This document shows positions 1-7,388 of a stretch of DNA of 16,404 bases, piece by piece. A program made the position numbers and the translations under genes. The stretch comes from an uncultured Ruminococcus sp. (GTDB lineage: Bacteria > Bacillota > Clostridia > Oscillospirales > Acutalibacteraceae). Below the pieces are notes generated by a model that made no database searches, was not told where the DNA came from, and saw only the letters and a program-made list of their open reading frames with translations. Positions within the stretch are counted from its first letter, which is position 1; each line of letters opens with the position of its first letter. The stretch covers positions 1 through 16,404 of the forward strand of contig CAMKNF010000027.1 in the NCBI GenBank assembly GCA_946414115.1, written 5' to 3'.

Positions 1-738
1 CTGCTTTACTCTGCGGATTTTATCGTCAGCCGCTTCAAGCGTATCTATCCCCTCGTCTGCCCAGCCGATTCCGATTTTCTCAATTGCACGCATATTGGCC
101 TTGTCGATGCTGATACAATACTGAATCAGCATTAAAATAACATCAAGCGGAAGTCCGCAGGTGTCTTTGAGCATTAAAAGAGTTGCAATATCGGAATTTG
201 AAAGCACCTTTCCGAGCGCCGTCTGCGCTTCTCCGACGAGGATTTTCAACTCCTCATCTACTGCAAGTCGTTGTGAGGTAAAAACATAATCAGGCTTTTG
301 AGGACGTGTTACGGTAAAACGCTGTTTTGCCGACTCAACTTCGCTTGAGATTTCTTCTACAGTTACTTCTTTATTTTCTTTATTAGAATATATTTCTTCT
401 TTTATTTCCTCAATAGAATTATTGTTTAAAAATTTTTCTGATACAGAATTATAATTTTCCTTTTCTTCCGAAACGGCTTGTACGGGTTTATACTCGTTTT
501 CGCTCTTCTGCAATATTCCCATACTCACCCAGTAATCAAGCGCTTCGGGAATATCTGTGACATTTACGCCTGTTGCGGCTGAAATATCGCTGTCGGTAAT
601 TTCATTTCCGCTGTTTCGCAGGACATAAAGCAAGACCTTTAGCTTTACGCCGTCGGAGAATTTAAGTCCCTCGTCGACAATTTTTGAGGGCACTGCGAAA
701 ACAGAGCTCCACGCTCCGAGATTTATTTTAATTGACAT
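1..738 (-). CDS. DnaD-domain replication/primosome-type protein, C-terminus cut by window edge
   Basis: The reading frame starts with ATG at 738 and stays open to the window edge (246 codons seen, no stop). A good ribosome binding site (AAAGGATG) lies just upstream on the minus strand. The N-terminal ~95 residues look like a small winged-helix region (KLKVLLYVLRNSGNEITDSD). Next comes an acidic Glu/Asn/Ser-rich linker, then the start of a DnaB_2/DnaD C-terminal domain containing a YCISIDKANM segment and an EKIGIGWADEGIDT segment. These fit the YxxxN...NMxYIxKI...W signature of the family. DnaD proteins help remodel DNA and load helicase during replication initiation or restart, and clostridial copies often sit beside dnaC-like helicase loaders; that neighbour would lie outside this window. 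The family is fairly certain. The exact role, chromosomal primosome or phage-type, cannot be decided from the fragment. Confidence 0.82.
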   Translation of the reverse strand, partial: MSIKINLGAWSSVFAVPSKIVDEGLKFSDGVKLKVLLYVLRNSGNEITDSDISAATGVNVTDIPEALDYWVSMGILQKSENEYKPVQAVSEEKENYNSVSEKFLNNNSIEEIKEEIYSNKENKEVTVEEISSEVESAKQRFTVTRPQKPDYVFTSQRLAVDEELKILVGEAQTALGKVLSNSDIATLLMLKDTCGLPLDVILMLIQYCISIDKANMRAIEKIGIGWADEGIDTLEAADDKIRRVKQ

Positions 739-765
739 CTTATCAACATCCTTTATCTTTCTATT

Positions 766-792
766 AGTATAACATAAGTTTTATAAATTCAA
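766..792 (-). promoter_or_regulatory. Probable promoter of the DnaD-domain gene (extended -10)
   Basis: On the minus strand there is a TATACT hexamer (766-771) preceded by TGT, which gives an extended -10 element. TTGAAT lies 15 bp upstream (787-792); an alternative TTTTGA (789-794) gives 17-bp spacing. The rest of the divergent intergenic region 739-873 is very AT-rich. A weaker possible -10 (CATAAT) lies on the plus strand before the TSCPD gene, without a convincing -35. Confidence 0.45.
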
Positions 793-873
793 AATAAAAA
801 AATAGAATTATATAGATTTTTTTAAAAAACTGTGTTAACATAATAACAAAATATTTAGAAAGAGGTCGATAGT

Positions 874-1128
874 ATGACACACACATATATTCCCCACGGT
901 GTTTGTTCAAGACAGATGAATGTTGAGCTTGACGAAAACGGAGTTATCACAAACTGCGAAATCATAGGCGGTTGCGCAGGCAACACGACAGGCATCTGCG
1001 AGCTTGTTAAGGGTATGAATGCAGAAGATGCAATCAAGAGAATGAAAGGCATTGACTGCCGAGGCAGAGGAACTTCCTGTCCCGACCAGCTTGCAAACGC
1101 TCTTGAAGAGGCGTTGGAGAAGATATAA
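874..1128 (+). CDS. TSCPD-domain protein, TIGR03905-like, 84 residues
   Basis: This small soluble protein carries six cysteines (residues 11, 28, 34, 42, 62, 69) and ends in the motif GTSCPDQLANALEEAL. That motif defines the TSCPD fold, also found at the C-terminus of some class II ribonucleotide reductases. Stand-alone ~80-residue versions (TIGR03905) are common in Clostridia. The cysteine pattern suggests metal or Fe-S binding, but no activity is established and I do not assign one. The start at ATG 874 is supported by AGAGG about 8 nt upstream. The gene is the only plus-strand gene between two minus-strand genes. It converges with the small membrane peptide gene, whose stop codon begins only 7 nt beyond this one's, so the two transcripts must overlap at their 3' ends. 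No terminator lies immediately behind it; the first hairpin downstream is at 1301-1342. Confidence 0.85.
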   Translation: MTHTYIPHGVCSRQMNVELDENGVITNCEIIGGCAGNTTGICELVKGMNAEDAIKRMKGIDCRGRGTSCPDQLANALEEALEKI

Positions 1129-1134
1129 CATATC

Positions 1135-1293
1135 TTATTCGTGCTTTTTGCGGTGATAGATTATAATTTTCGGCTTTACGTGTTTCCATTTTGTTAAAAC
1201 AAGATTTATGATAAGTTTTACCAAAAACGAAAATCCAACTATTAAAGCTGAAATTATGACTATTATGCCGATAATTATTAAAAATTCATACAT
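1135..1293 (-). CDS. Small single-pass membrane protein, 52 residues (hypothetical)
   Basis: I do not recognise a family. Read on the minus strand from ATG 1293, the frame gives 52 residues starting MYEFLIII. One hydrophobic segment (about residues 3-25, rich in Ile/Val/Leu/Phe) is followed by a second hydrophobic stretch up to ~35 and a strongly basic tail ending YHRKKHE. This predicts a membrane anchor with a positively charged cytoplasmic end. AAGGA lies 8 nt before ATG 1293. An in-frame ATG at 1302 (55 residues) overlaps that site and is less likely. The gene follows ligA by 85 nt on the same strand and may be read from ligA transcripts. Its ribosome binding site lies in one arm of a perfect 16-bp inverted repeat (1301-1342). 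Expression is unproven, but the clean ribosome binding site, uninterrupted frame and transmembrane profile argue for a real gene. Confidence 0.6.
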   Translation of the reverse strand: MYEFLIIIGIIVIISALIVGFSFLVKLIINLVLTKWKHVKPKIIIYHRKKHE

Positions 1294-1300
1294 AAAAAAC

Positions 1301-1342
1301 ATCCTTACATTTATAAGATACTTAAATTATAAATGTAAGGAT
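1301..1342 (-). terminator. Perfect 16-bp inverted repeat behind ligA: possible terminator or RBS-masking hairpin
   Basis: The arms 1301-1316 and 1327-1342 are perfectly complementary (16 bp) with a 10-nt loop. On the minus strand the second arm is followed by GTTTTTT, so it could act as an AT-rich intrinsic terminator for ligA. On the plus strand it is followed by TTTGTATTTTTT and could terminate the TSCPD transcript as well. The second minus-strand arm also holds the AAGGA ribosome binding site of the small membrane protein gene, so in ligA read-through RNA the site would be base-paired. Confidence 0.65.
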
Positions 1343-1378
1343 TTGTATTTTTTAAAGAAACGTGTAGGAGATTTTAAG

Positions 1379-3361
1379 TTAATTTTCAAGCATTGCCTTG
1401 AATTCGTCCTCGGTGATGATTGTTATTCCGAGCGACTGTGCCTTTGTAAGCTTGCTTCCTGCTTCCTCTCCGGCAAGAACGTAGGACGTCTTTTTGGAAA
1501 CGGAAGAGCTTGTTTTTCCGCCGTTCTCTTCAATAATTTTTGACGCTTCACTGCGCTTCATTGTGGGCAGTGTTCCTGTAAGAACAAAGGTTTTTCCGCT
1601 GAAAATTCCGCCGCTTGATTTTGGTGCAGTTGACTTCATTTTAAGTCCGAGCGATTTTAAATCGGATATAAGCTCCTTTGTTCCGTCCAAAGCAAAATAA
1701 TTTTCAATGCTCAAAGCCATAACCTTGCCAAATCCGTCAATCGTTTCAAAATCAGCGGCTTTTGCGTTCATTATATCGTCAATTGTCGGGAAGTTTTCGC
1801 ACAAAAGCTTTGCCGCTTTAAGTCCGATATTTCTAATTCCGAGTGCAAAAACAAGGCGGTAAAGCTCGTTTTCCTTTGACTTTTCAACAGCGGAAATAAG
1901 GTTATTTGCAGACTTTTCAGCCATTCGTTCAAGGTTTGAAACATCATCAATCTTTAGTCTGTACAAATCGGCAGGAGATTTGACAAGTCCTTCGTTGACA
2001 AGCTGTTCAAGAACGGCAGGGCCAAGTCCGTCAATGTCCATTGCATCTCTGCCAACAAAGTGAATAAGGTGTCGCATAAGCTGTGCCGGACAGTCGGTGT
2101 TTGTACAGCGAATTGCGGCTTCTCCCTCATCCTGTGAAACGGGACTTCCGCACGACGGACAAAGTGTCGGAAACTCAAAGGGTACGGCATTTTCGCTATG
2201 CTCCTTAACAGAAAGCACTTCGGGGATAATCTCGCCTGCTTTGCGGATTATAACCGTATCGCCTACGCATATACCTTTTTCTTCTATAAAATCCTTGTTG
2301 TGGAGCGTTGCACGGCTGACTGTTGTTCCTGCAAGCAGGACAGGCTCAAAGTTGCCTACGGGAGTTAAAACACCTGTTCTGCCGACATTGATTTCAATAT
2401 TCAAAAGCTTTGTCGGCTTTTCCTCGGGAGGATATTTATAGGCTTCCGCCCACTTCGGGTATTTAGCTGTACTGCCGAGGAGTGAGCGTGTTTCAAAGCT
2501 GTTGACCTTTACAACAGCACCGTCAATTGCGAAGTCAAAGCTTCCTCGCATATCGCCGATTCGCTCAATCTCGGAAATTACGTCCTCAATATCGTCATAG
2601 ACATTGTAAAAGGCTGTAGGAAAACCGAGCTCGGTAAGATAATTAAGGCTCTGACTGTGCGTTGTCAGCTCTGCACCACGAACCTGCTGAATATTGAAAA
2701 CATATATATCAAGCTTGCGCTGTGCAGTAATTTTTGCATTTTTCTGGCGCAGAGAGCCTGCGGCGGCATTACGGGGATTTTTGAAAGTCTTTTCCTCGTT
2801 TTCCTCCTGACGTTTTGTAAGCTCATTAAAGCTTTCAAACGACATATAAACCTCGCCACGCACTTCCAAATATTCAGGAGCGTTTGCGATGCGCTTTGGC
2901 AGGCTTTTGATTGTCATAAGATTATCCGTTACGTCCTCGCCCGTTGTGCCGTCACCACGGGTTGAACCACGCACAAATACGCCGTTTTCGTATTCGCAGG
3001 AAACCGACAAACCGTCAAATTTTGGCTCGACTACATACTGAACGTTTGGTGACACCTCACGCACCTTGCGGTCAAAGTCACGCAGTTCATCGTGAGAAAA
3101 GCTGTCGTGCAAGCTCTCCATAACAACTGTATGAGTTACGGGAGAAAACTTTTCGCCTGCGTTGCCGCCAACCCTGTTTGTAGGTGACAACGGAGATTTC
3201 AGCGTTGGAAACTGCTCCTCGAGTTTTTCGAGTTCACGAAGCATTTTATCGTATTCAAAGTCCGAAATCTCGGGCTCGTCCATATTGTAGTATAAATTGT
3301 TGTGGTATTCGAGCTGTTTTGTAAGCTCTTTTATACGGCGTTCAGCCGATATTATATCCAT
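1379..3361 (-). CDS. ligA: NAD-dependent DNA ligase LigA
   Basis: LigA seals nicks in duplex DNA during replication and repair, using NAD+ to form an enzyme-AMP intermediate. At 660 residues it has the usual family length and the full domain order. The N-terminal Ia region carries YYNMDEPEISDFEYD (~24-38). The adenylation domain has the nucleotidyl lysine in EPKFDG (K114, D116, G117). The OB-fold region contains NVGRTGVLTP (~325-334). The four-cysteine zinc finger is C401, C404, C419 and C424. Helix-hairpin-helix segments follow (DGLGPAVLEQL, ~444-454; the region ~505-550), then a BRCT domain (~585-660, FSGKTFVLTGTLP). The ATG at 3361 is preceded by CGGAGTG at suitable spacing. The gene lies 49 nt behind the HD-domain gene and is probably co-transcribed with it. 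All key residues are present and nothing suggests decay. Confidence 0.97.
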   Translation of the reverse strand: MDIISAERRIKELTKQLEYHNNLYYNMDEPEISDFEYDKMLRELEKLEEQFPTLKSPLSPTNRVGGNAGEKFSPVTHTVVMESLHDSFSHDELRDFDRKVREVSPNVQYVVEPKFDGLSVSCEYENGVFVRGSTRGDGTTGEDVTDNLMTIKSLPKRIANAPEYLEVRGEVYMSFESFNELTKRQEENEEKTFKNPRNAAAGSLRQKNAKITAQRKLDIYVFNIQQVRGAELTTHSQSLNYLTELGFPTAFYNVYDDIEDVISEIERIGDMRGSFDFAIDGAVVKVNSFETRSLLGSTAKYPKWAEAYKYPPEEKPTKLLNIEINVGRTGVLTPVGNFEPVLLAGTTVSRATLHNKDFIEEKGICVGDTVIIRKAGEIIPEVLSVKEHSENAVPFEFPTLCPSCGSPVSQDEGEAAIRCTNTDCPAQLMRHLIHFVGRDAMDIDGLGPAVLEQLVNEGLVKSPADLYRLKIDDVSNLERMAEKSANNLISAVEKSKENELYRLVFALGIRNIGLKAAKLLCENFPTIDDIMNAKAADFETIDGFGKVMALSIENYFALDGTKELISDLKSLGLKMKSTAPKSSGGIFSGKTFVLTGTLPTMKRSEASKIIEENGGKTSSSVSKKTSYVLAGEEAGSKLTKAQSLGITIITEDEFKAMLEN

Positions 3362-3393
3362 ATTTTCACTCCGAAAAATTTTATACTATAAAT

Positions 3394-3414
3394 ATAATTC
3401 TATTAAAGAATTAT
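3394..3414 (-). repeat. Small AT-rich inverted repeat over the HD-gene stop codon
   Basis: ATAATTCT (3394-3401) and AGAATTAT (3407-3414) form a perfect 8-bp stem with a 5-nt loop overlapping the stop codon of the HD-domain gene. It is weak and has no run of T behind it, so at most it attenuates or punctuates transcription between the HD gene and ligA. Confidence 0.35.
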
Positions 3415-3986
3415 TTATTTACCGCAGAAGTTCCCTTTTCACGCAAAAAGGTTGACTCTAAATCGGCAAGGTGGAGCTTTACGGCAAGAGGATAGCGGTC
3501 GTAAGCCTGACTTATTGTATTGCTGTTTTTGTCGCCGAACTCGCCCATATGCCAGCGTATAGCCATTGCCTCGTCAATTTTTAGGTGCATTTTTCGTTCA
3601 ATCAGAAATACCGATTTCTCTCCGTGACCGTAAGGAAATTGGTCCTCAATTGCGTAAAAAGGCACCTTTTCCCACTGTCCTGTAAGGTCGTTTTTTACAT
3701 TTCGTGTTGAAACCTTATAAAACTGCGCTTTGCACAAATCGTGGAGCAATCCGCAGATTGCAAAGCTTTCGACATTATCGGTTTCTTCGTCAAAGTGCTT
3801 TTCCATCATTGTGTTGAATACGCTGACAGAATGCATTACAAGTCCGTTTTCACAGGCACAATGGTATTTTGAGCTTGCAGGAGCAGTAAAAAAGTCGGTG
3901 CGCTTGAGCCACTCCAGAAGCTCGTCTGCACCCTGACGGGTTATATGTTCCTGATATATTGCAATAAATTCTTCCTGCGGCGTCAT
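3411..3986 (-). CDS. HD-domain phosphohydrolase-type protein, 191 residues
   Basis: This is a single-domain member of the HD superfamily of metal-dependent phosphohydrolases and nucleotide hydrolases. The expected metal-ligand order is visible: H52 (VMHSVSVF), H82-D83 (GLLHDLCK), H121 (YGHGEKS), H146 (IRWHMGEF) and D175 (LHLADLEST). That order keeps the catalytic site intact. The substrate cannot be read from sequence; relatives act on nucleotides, RNA ends or signalling nucleotides. There is no signal peptide or membrane segment. ATG 3986 is supported by GGAGG with about 7 nt spacing. The gene sits 49 nt upstream of ligA and only 24 nt behind the terminator of the ispH-rpsA operon. It may therefore depend partly on terminator read-through, because I see no convincing promoter in the short gap. 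Co-transcription with ligA hints at a DNA or nucleotide metabolism link, but this is inference. Confidence 0.85.
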   Translation of the reverse strand: MTPQEEFIAIYQEHITRQGADELLEWLKRTDFFTAPASSKYHCACENGLVMHSVSVFNTMMEKHFDEETDNVESFAICGLLHDLCKAQFYKVSTRNVKNDLTGQWEKVPFYAIEDQFPYGHGEKSVFLIERKMHLKIDEAMAIRWHMGEFGDKNSNTISQAYDRYPLAVKLHLADLESTFLREKGTSAVNK

Positions 3987-4009
3987 AATAATCCTCCGTT
4001 TTCTCGTTT

Positions 4010-4039
4010 AAAAAAATAGGGCACCCGTTAAGGTGCCCG
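4010..4039 (-). terminator. Intrinsic terminator of the ispH-rpsA operon
   Basis: On the minus strand GGGCACC (complement of 4032-4038) pairs with GGTGCCC (complement of 4019-4025) around a 6-nt loop. It is followed by TA and a run of seven T (complement of 4010-4016). It lies 13 nt behind the stop codon of ispH-rpsA and has the classical form of a rho-independent terminator. Confidence 0.9.
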
Positions 4040-4051
4040 TTTTATGTTTGA

Positions 4052-6082
4052 TTATTCAGCGTCTTCTGCTGCAACTTCTTCTGTTGCAACAACTTCTTCA
4101 GTTTCAGCAGCTTCTTCAACAGGAGCTGTTTCCTTTGCGGGAGCCTGTTCGTCCTCGGGAAGAAGTGCACGCATTGAAAGGCTTACACGCTTCTTGTCAA
4201 AGTCGATTGCTGTAATCTTTGCGTCAACAACTTCGCCAACCTTAAGAACGTCAGCGGGCTTGTCGATTCTCTTGTTGGCAATCTGGGAAATGTGAATAAG
4301 ACCGTCAATGCCGGGGATAATATTTGCGAATGCACCGAAGGTTGTAAGACCAACGATTGTAGCCTTAACAACTGTGCCCTCGGGATAGTTGTTCTTGAGG
4401 ATTTCCCACGGATTGTCTTCTGCGTTCTTGAAGCCGAGAGAAATTTTCTTTGTTTCCTCGTTGATGTCCTTTACATATACGTCAACAGTATCGCCAATGT
4501 TTACAACCTCACTGGGATGCTTGATGTGAGTCCATGAAAGCTCGGAAATGTGAATCATACCGAATACGCCGCCGAGGTCAACAAATGCACCGTAGCTTGT
4601 GAGCGACTTAACAACGCCCTTGTATCTCTTGCCGATTTCGCAGGTTTTCCAGAACTCTTCACGCTGTGCAGCTCTCTGCTCCTTGAGTACGCTGCGGATT
4701 GAGCCGATTGCTCTTCTGCGTCTGCCGTGCTGTGAAACCTCGATAAGTCTGAAATCAACATCCTGACCTACGAGATCCTCAAGGCTTTCGTCACGTGTAG
4801 CTGTAGCCTGTGATGCAGGGATAAATACTCTTACGCCGTTGTAAAGAACGATTACTCCGCCCTTAACAGCCTCTGTTACCTTGCTTGTGAGAATTTCCTG
4901 AGAGTCAACCTTCTCCTGAAGCTCTTCCCAGCCCTTCTGAGCGTCTACTCTGCGCTTTGAAAGCATAATTGTGCCTTCCTGATCGTTTGTCTTCATAATG
5001 AGAAGTTCAATTTCGTCGCCAACCTTAACAACGTCCTCAGGCTTTGCATTGGGGTCGTTTGAAAGCTCGGAAGCAGGAATGATTCCTGTCTGCTTTCTGC
5101 CGACGTCAACCTGAACCTCGTTGGGCGCAATGCTGAGCACTGTACCCATTACCCTCTCGTTTGTATTTAAGTTTTTGAGGGATTCTTCAAGTAACTCCTC
5201 AAAAGATTCTTCAAAATTTGTTTCACCGGATTTAATTTCACTCATTGTATCCAGTACCTCCTTTATTATCCTTGCAGGTGTTGACGCACCCGCAGTTACG
5301 CCTATGTTTTTTGCCGACCTAACTTTTGAATAGTCAAGCTCGCTTGCCGTTTCGATAAGTACGGTGTTAAGACACTGCTTTTTACAGATGTCAAAAAGCT
5401 TGCCCGTGTTTGAGCTGTGCCTGTCTCCAATAACAATCATAAAGTCAGAAGTTGCCGCTATTGCATCCGCTTCGGTTTGCCTAACTGACGTAGCATTACA
5501 TATTGTATCAAATATTTTCGCATTTGTACATAGCTTTTTTATCTTTTTTATACATTTTTTCCATTCTTTTGTATCAAAAGTGGTTTGTGCAACAACTAAC
5601 ACCTGTTTATTATTCGATTTTAGAATAATAGAGAGAACTTCATCGAGTTCTTCCTCATTATTGAAGGTATGGCACTCGGCTTTACAGTGACCGATTATAC
5701 CGCAGACCTCGGGGTGCTTGTTGTTGCCGGCTATGAGAACAACGTCGTTTTCGGGGTCGGCTGACGAAACTGTTTTGTGTATTTTCTTGACGAACGGACA
5801 GGTTGCGTCCTTGTAGTCTATTTCCCTTTTTTCAAGCTCGTCAATCACTGACTGGGGTACTCCGTGGGAACGGATAACAAGAATTTCACCGTCTTTCAGT
5901 TCATCAACAGAGTCAACGGGACGACAGCCACGCTGTTCAAGCTCTCGGACAACCTCCATATTGTGGATTATCGGTCCGAGAGTGCAGACCTTGTAATTCT
6001 TGTCGAGCAGCTCTTCAACCATTTTTATGGCACGGTTCACGCCGAAGCAGAAGCCTGCCGACTCAGCCTTTCTTATATTCAC
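4052..6082 (-). CDS. ispH-rpsA: Bifunctional HMBPP reductase (IspH) - ribosomal protein S1 fusion
   Basis: The N-terminal ~280 residues are IspH, the [4Fe-4S] enzyme that makes IPP and DMAPP in the last step of the MEP pathway. The cluster cysteines C12 (GFCFGV), C95 (DATCPFV) and C195 (DTICNAT) are present, with H40, H73, H123, E125 (KHPEVCG), T166 and the SSNT motif (223-226). The C-terminal part is ribosomal protein S1 with four S1 RNA-binding domains (~307-376, 394-459, 482-552, 567-638) and an acidic Glu/Ala/Val tail (~645-676). Both halves look intact. Such fusions are a known clostridial arrangement. The start is GTG 6082 with AGGA about 6 nt upstream, overlapping the 3' end of plsC by 20 nt. 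A strong internal ribosome binding site precedes Met280 at the junction (see 5243-5264). The gene is last in the operon and is followed by a terminator. Confidence 0.96.
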   Translation of the reverse strand: MNIRKAESAGFCFGVNRAIKMVEELLDKNYKVCTLGPIIHNMEVVRELEQRGCRPVDSVDELKDGEILVIRSHGVPQSVIDELEKREIDYKDATCPFVKKIHKTVSSADPENDVVLIAGNNKHPEVCGIIGHCKAECHTFNNEEELDEVLSIILKSNNKQVLVVAQTTFDTKEWKKCIKKIKKLCTNAKIFDTICNATSVRQTEADAIAATSDFMIVIGDRHSSNTGKLFDICKKQCLNTVLIETASELDYSKVRSAKNIGVTAGASTPARIIKEVLDTMSEIKSGETNFEESFEELLEESLKNLNTNERVMGTVLSIAPNEVQVDVGRKQTGIIPASELSNDPNAKPEDVVKVGDEIELLIMKTNDQEGTIMLSKRRVDAQKGWEELQEKVDSQEILTSKVTEAVKGGVIVLYNGVRVFIPASQATATRDESLEDLVGQDVDFRLIEVSQHGRRRRAIGSIRSVLKEQRAAQREEFWKTCEIGKRYKGVVKSLTSYGAFVDLGGVFGMIHISELSWTHIKHPSEVVNIGDTVDVYVKDINEETKKISLGFKNAEDNPWEILKNNYPEGTVVKATIVGLTTFGAFANIIPGIDGLIHISQIANKRIDKPADVLKVGEVVDAKITAIDFDKKRVSLSMRALLPEDEQAPAKETAPVEEAAETEEVVATEEVAAEDAE
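5243..5264 (-). promoter_or_regulatory. Internal ribosome binding site at the IspH/S1 junction
   Basis: On the minus strand AAAGGAGGT (complement of 5256-5264) lies 10 nt before ATG 5245, in frame with the fusion. It falls where the IspH domain ends and S1 begins: Met280 opens MSEIKSGE, which looks like a normal S1 N-terminus. It could allow separate synthesis of a ~397-residue S1, or be a relic of an unfused rpsA start. The match to the anti-Shine-Dalgarno sequence is near perfect; the spacing is slightly long. Confidence 0.55.
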
Positions 6083-6695
6083 GTAAATCCTGCTCCCTCA
6101 TCTTTTTGATTTCCGCCATAATGCGGTTTGAAGCGTCTTTCAGCTCACGTCTGCCGCCGTCGGGAGTAAGACCGAGCTCTTCGGGAGTAAGCGGTTCGCC
6201 GAAGTGAATTACACGCTTTGCAAAGGTGTGTTTCGGATTGCCGACAATGGTTATGCAGGCAGGAATAACAGGCACCTGCATTTGCTGTGCAACGAGAGCA
6301 CAGCCGCTTCTCGGACGCATAAGCTCACCTGTTTTCGTTCTTCCGCCCTCGAGGAAAATCGTCATTATTTCGCCGTCTTTTATCAAATCCTCGCCTGTCT
6401 TGATAGCCTTGTTGTCGCCTGCTCCTCTTTCAACGGGAAAAGCACCGAGTGAACGAATCAGAAAGGCAAAAGCCTTGTTGCGGAAAAGCTCTGATTTCGC
6501 CATAAAATACAGTCTGCGTTTCTGACAAAGTCCGAGAAGGACAGGATCTGAAAACGAAAGGTGATTGCTTGCAACAATAAATCCGCCTTTTTCGGGGATT
6601 GTGTGATTATTAATCGGCTTGTATCTGTAAAAGAGTTTAAAAATCGGTGTGCAGAATACTCTGCCGATTGCATAGAGAACCTTGGATTGTCCCAT
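6063..6695 (-). CDS. plsC: 1-acyl-sn-glycerol-3-phosphate acyltransferase (PlsC family)
   Basis: This enzyme transfers an acyl chain to lysophosphatidic acid to form phosphatidic acid, the precursor of membrane phospholipids. It works at the cytoplasmic membrane face. The 210-residue protein carries the catalytic HX4D motif (NHLSFSDP, H45 and D50) and the acceptor-binding block FLEGGRTKTG (E116-R119). The later block PVIPACI (~142-148) is also present. The length is normal and there is an interfacial hydrophobic N-terminus rather than a clear transmembrane anchor. The start ATG 6695 overlaps the cmk stop by one base (TGATG), and its own end overlaps ispH-rpsA by 20 nt, so translation is probably coupled on both sides. 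Its product and that of pgsA (15656-16270) belong to the same phospholipid pathway, although the genes are far apart here. Confidence 0.93.
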   Translation of the reverse strand: MGQSKVLYAIGRVFCTPIFKLFYRYKPINNHTIPEKGGFIVASNHLSFSDPVLLGLCQKRRLYFMAKSELFRNKAFAFLIRSLGAFPVERGAGDNKAIKTGEDLIKDGEIMTIFLEGGRTKTGELMRPRSGCALVAQQMQVPVIPACITIVGNPKHTFAKRVIHFGEPLTPEELGLTPDGGRRELKDASNRIMAEIKKMREQDLREYKKG

Positions 6696-7363
6696 CAGAT
6701 ATTCTCCTTTATTACGGAAATTATTTTTTCAACCGACTGTTCAAAGTCAAGCTCGGTTGTGTCAACCATTACACAGCCCTCGGCAGGCTTCAGAGGAGCG
6801 GTTTCACGGTGGGAATCGTTGTAGTCACGGGTGATTACGTCGTTTAAAATATCCTCGTATTTTACGTCCATTCCCTTTTCGCAAAGCTCCTTGTATCTGC
6901 GCTGTGCCCTTGCTTCGGGAGAAGCGGTAAGGAAAATTTTCACCTTTGCATCTGACAGAACAACAGTACCGATGTCACGTCCGTCCATAATTACATTGTG
7001 TGATTTTGCCATATTCCTCTGCAAGTCGAGAAGATATGCTCTTACCGACGGAACGGCTGAAATCTTTGAAGCCATCATTGAAGCCTCGGGAGTTCGGATA
7101 AGTCCCGAAACATCCTCGCCGTCAAGCAGAACAATCTGCTCGCCCTTATCGTTAAAGGTAAGGTCAACCGTTATTTCGCTTAACAGCTTTTCTACCTCCG
7201 GTGACGGTTTCGGTTCTACGCCTTTTCGTGTAGCTGCAAGTCCGATTGTGCGGTAAAGTGCACCTGTATCAACATAGATAAAGTCAAGAGCTTTTGCGGC
7301 TCTCTTTGCAATCGAGGACTTTCCTGCACCGGCAGGTCCGTCAAGTGCTATTGCAACTGACAT
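6695..7363 (-). CDS. cmk: Cytidylate kinase
   Basis: Cmk phosphorylates CMP and dCMP to the diphosphates using ATP, feeding RNA, DNA and CDP-lipid synthesis. The 222-residue protein begins with MSVAIALDGPAGAGKSS, whose P-loop spans residues 9-17. It also has VDTGALYRT (~31-39, nucleotide-binding region), MDGRDIGTVV (126-135) and the Arg/Asp-rich lid segment RDYNDSHRETAPLKPA. These are the hallmark blocks of bacterial CMP kinases and the length is typical. ATG 7363 follows AAAGGATG with suitable spacing and lies 25 nt after the upstream flavoprotein gene. The order cmk-plsC-ispH-rpsA is a frequently seen cluster in Clostridia. Part of the CDP-diacylglycerol supply used by PgsA depends on this nucleotide pool, a link known from general metabolism rather than shown here. 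Confidence 0.96.
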   Translation of the reverse strand: MSVAIALDGPAGAGKSSIAKRAAKALDFIYVDTGALYRTIGLAATRKGVEPKPSPEVEKLLSEITVDLTFNDKGEQIVLLDGEDVSGLIRTPEASMMASKISAVPSVRAYLLDLQRNMAKSHNVIMDGRDIGTVVLSDAKVKIFLTASPEARAQRRYKELCEKGMDVKYEDILNDVITRDYNDSHRETAPLKPAEGCVMVDTTELDFEQSVEKIISVIKENI

Positions 7364-7388
7364 TTATTTCATCCTTTCAAAAATTAAA

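Noticed and set aside
1208..1543. 111-codon plus-strand frame opposite the 3' end of ligA
   Set aside because: It crosses the 16-bp hairpin and runs antisense to ligA without a ribosome binding site; the minus-strand 52-residue frame in part of this region is better supported.
4044..4295. Plus-strand frames rich in Ser/Ala opposite the 3' end of ispH-rpsA
   Set aside because: They mirror the repetitive acidic Glu/Ala tail of S1 on the other strand; no ribosome binding site or promoter.
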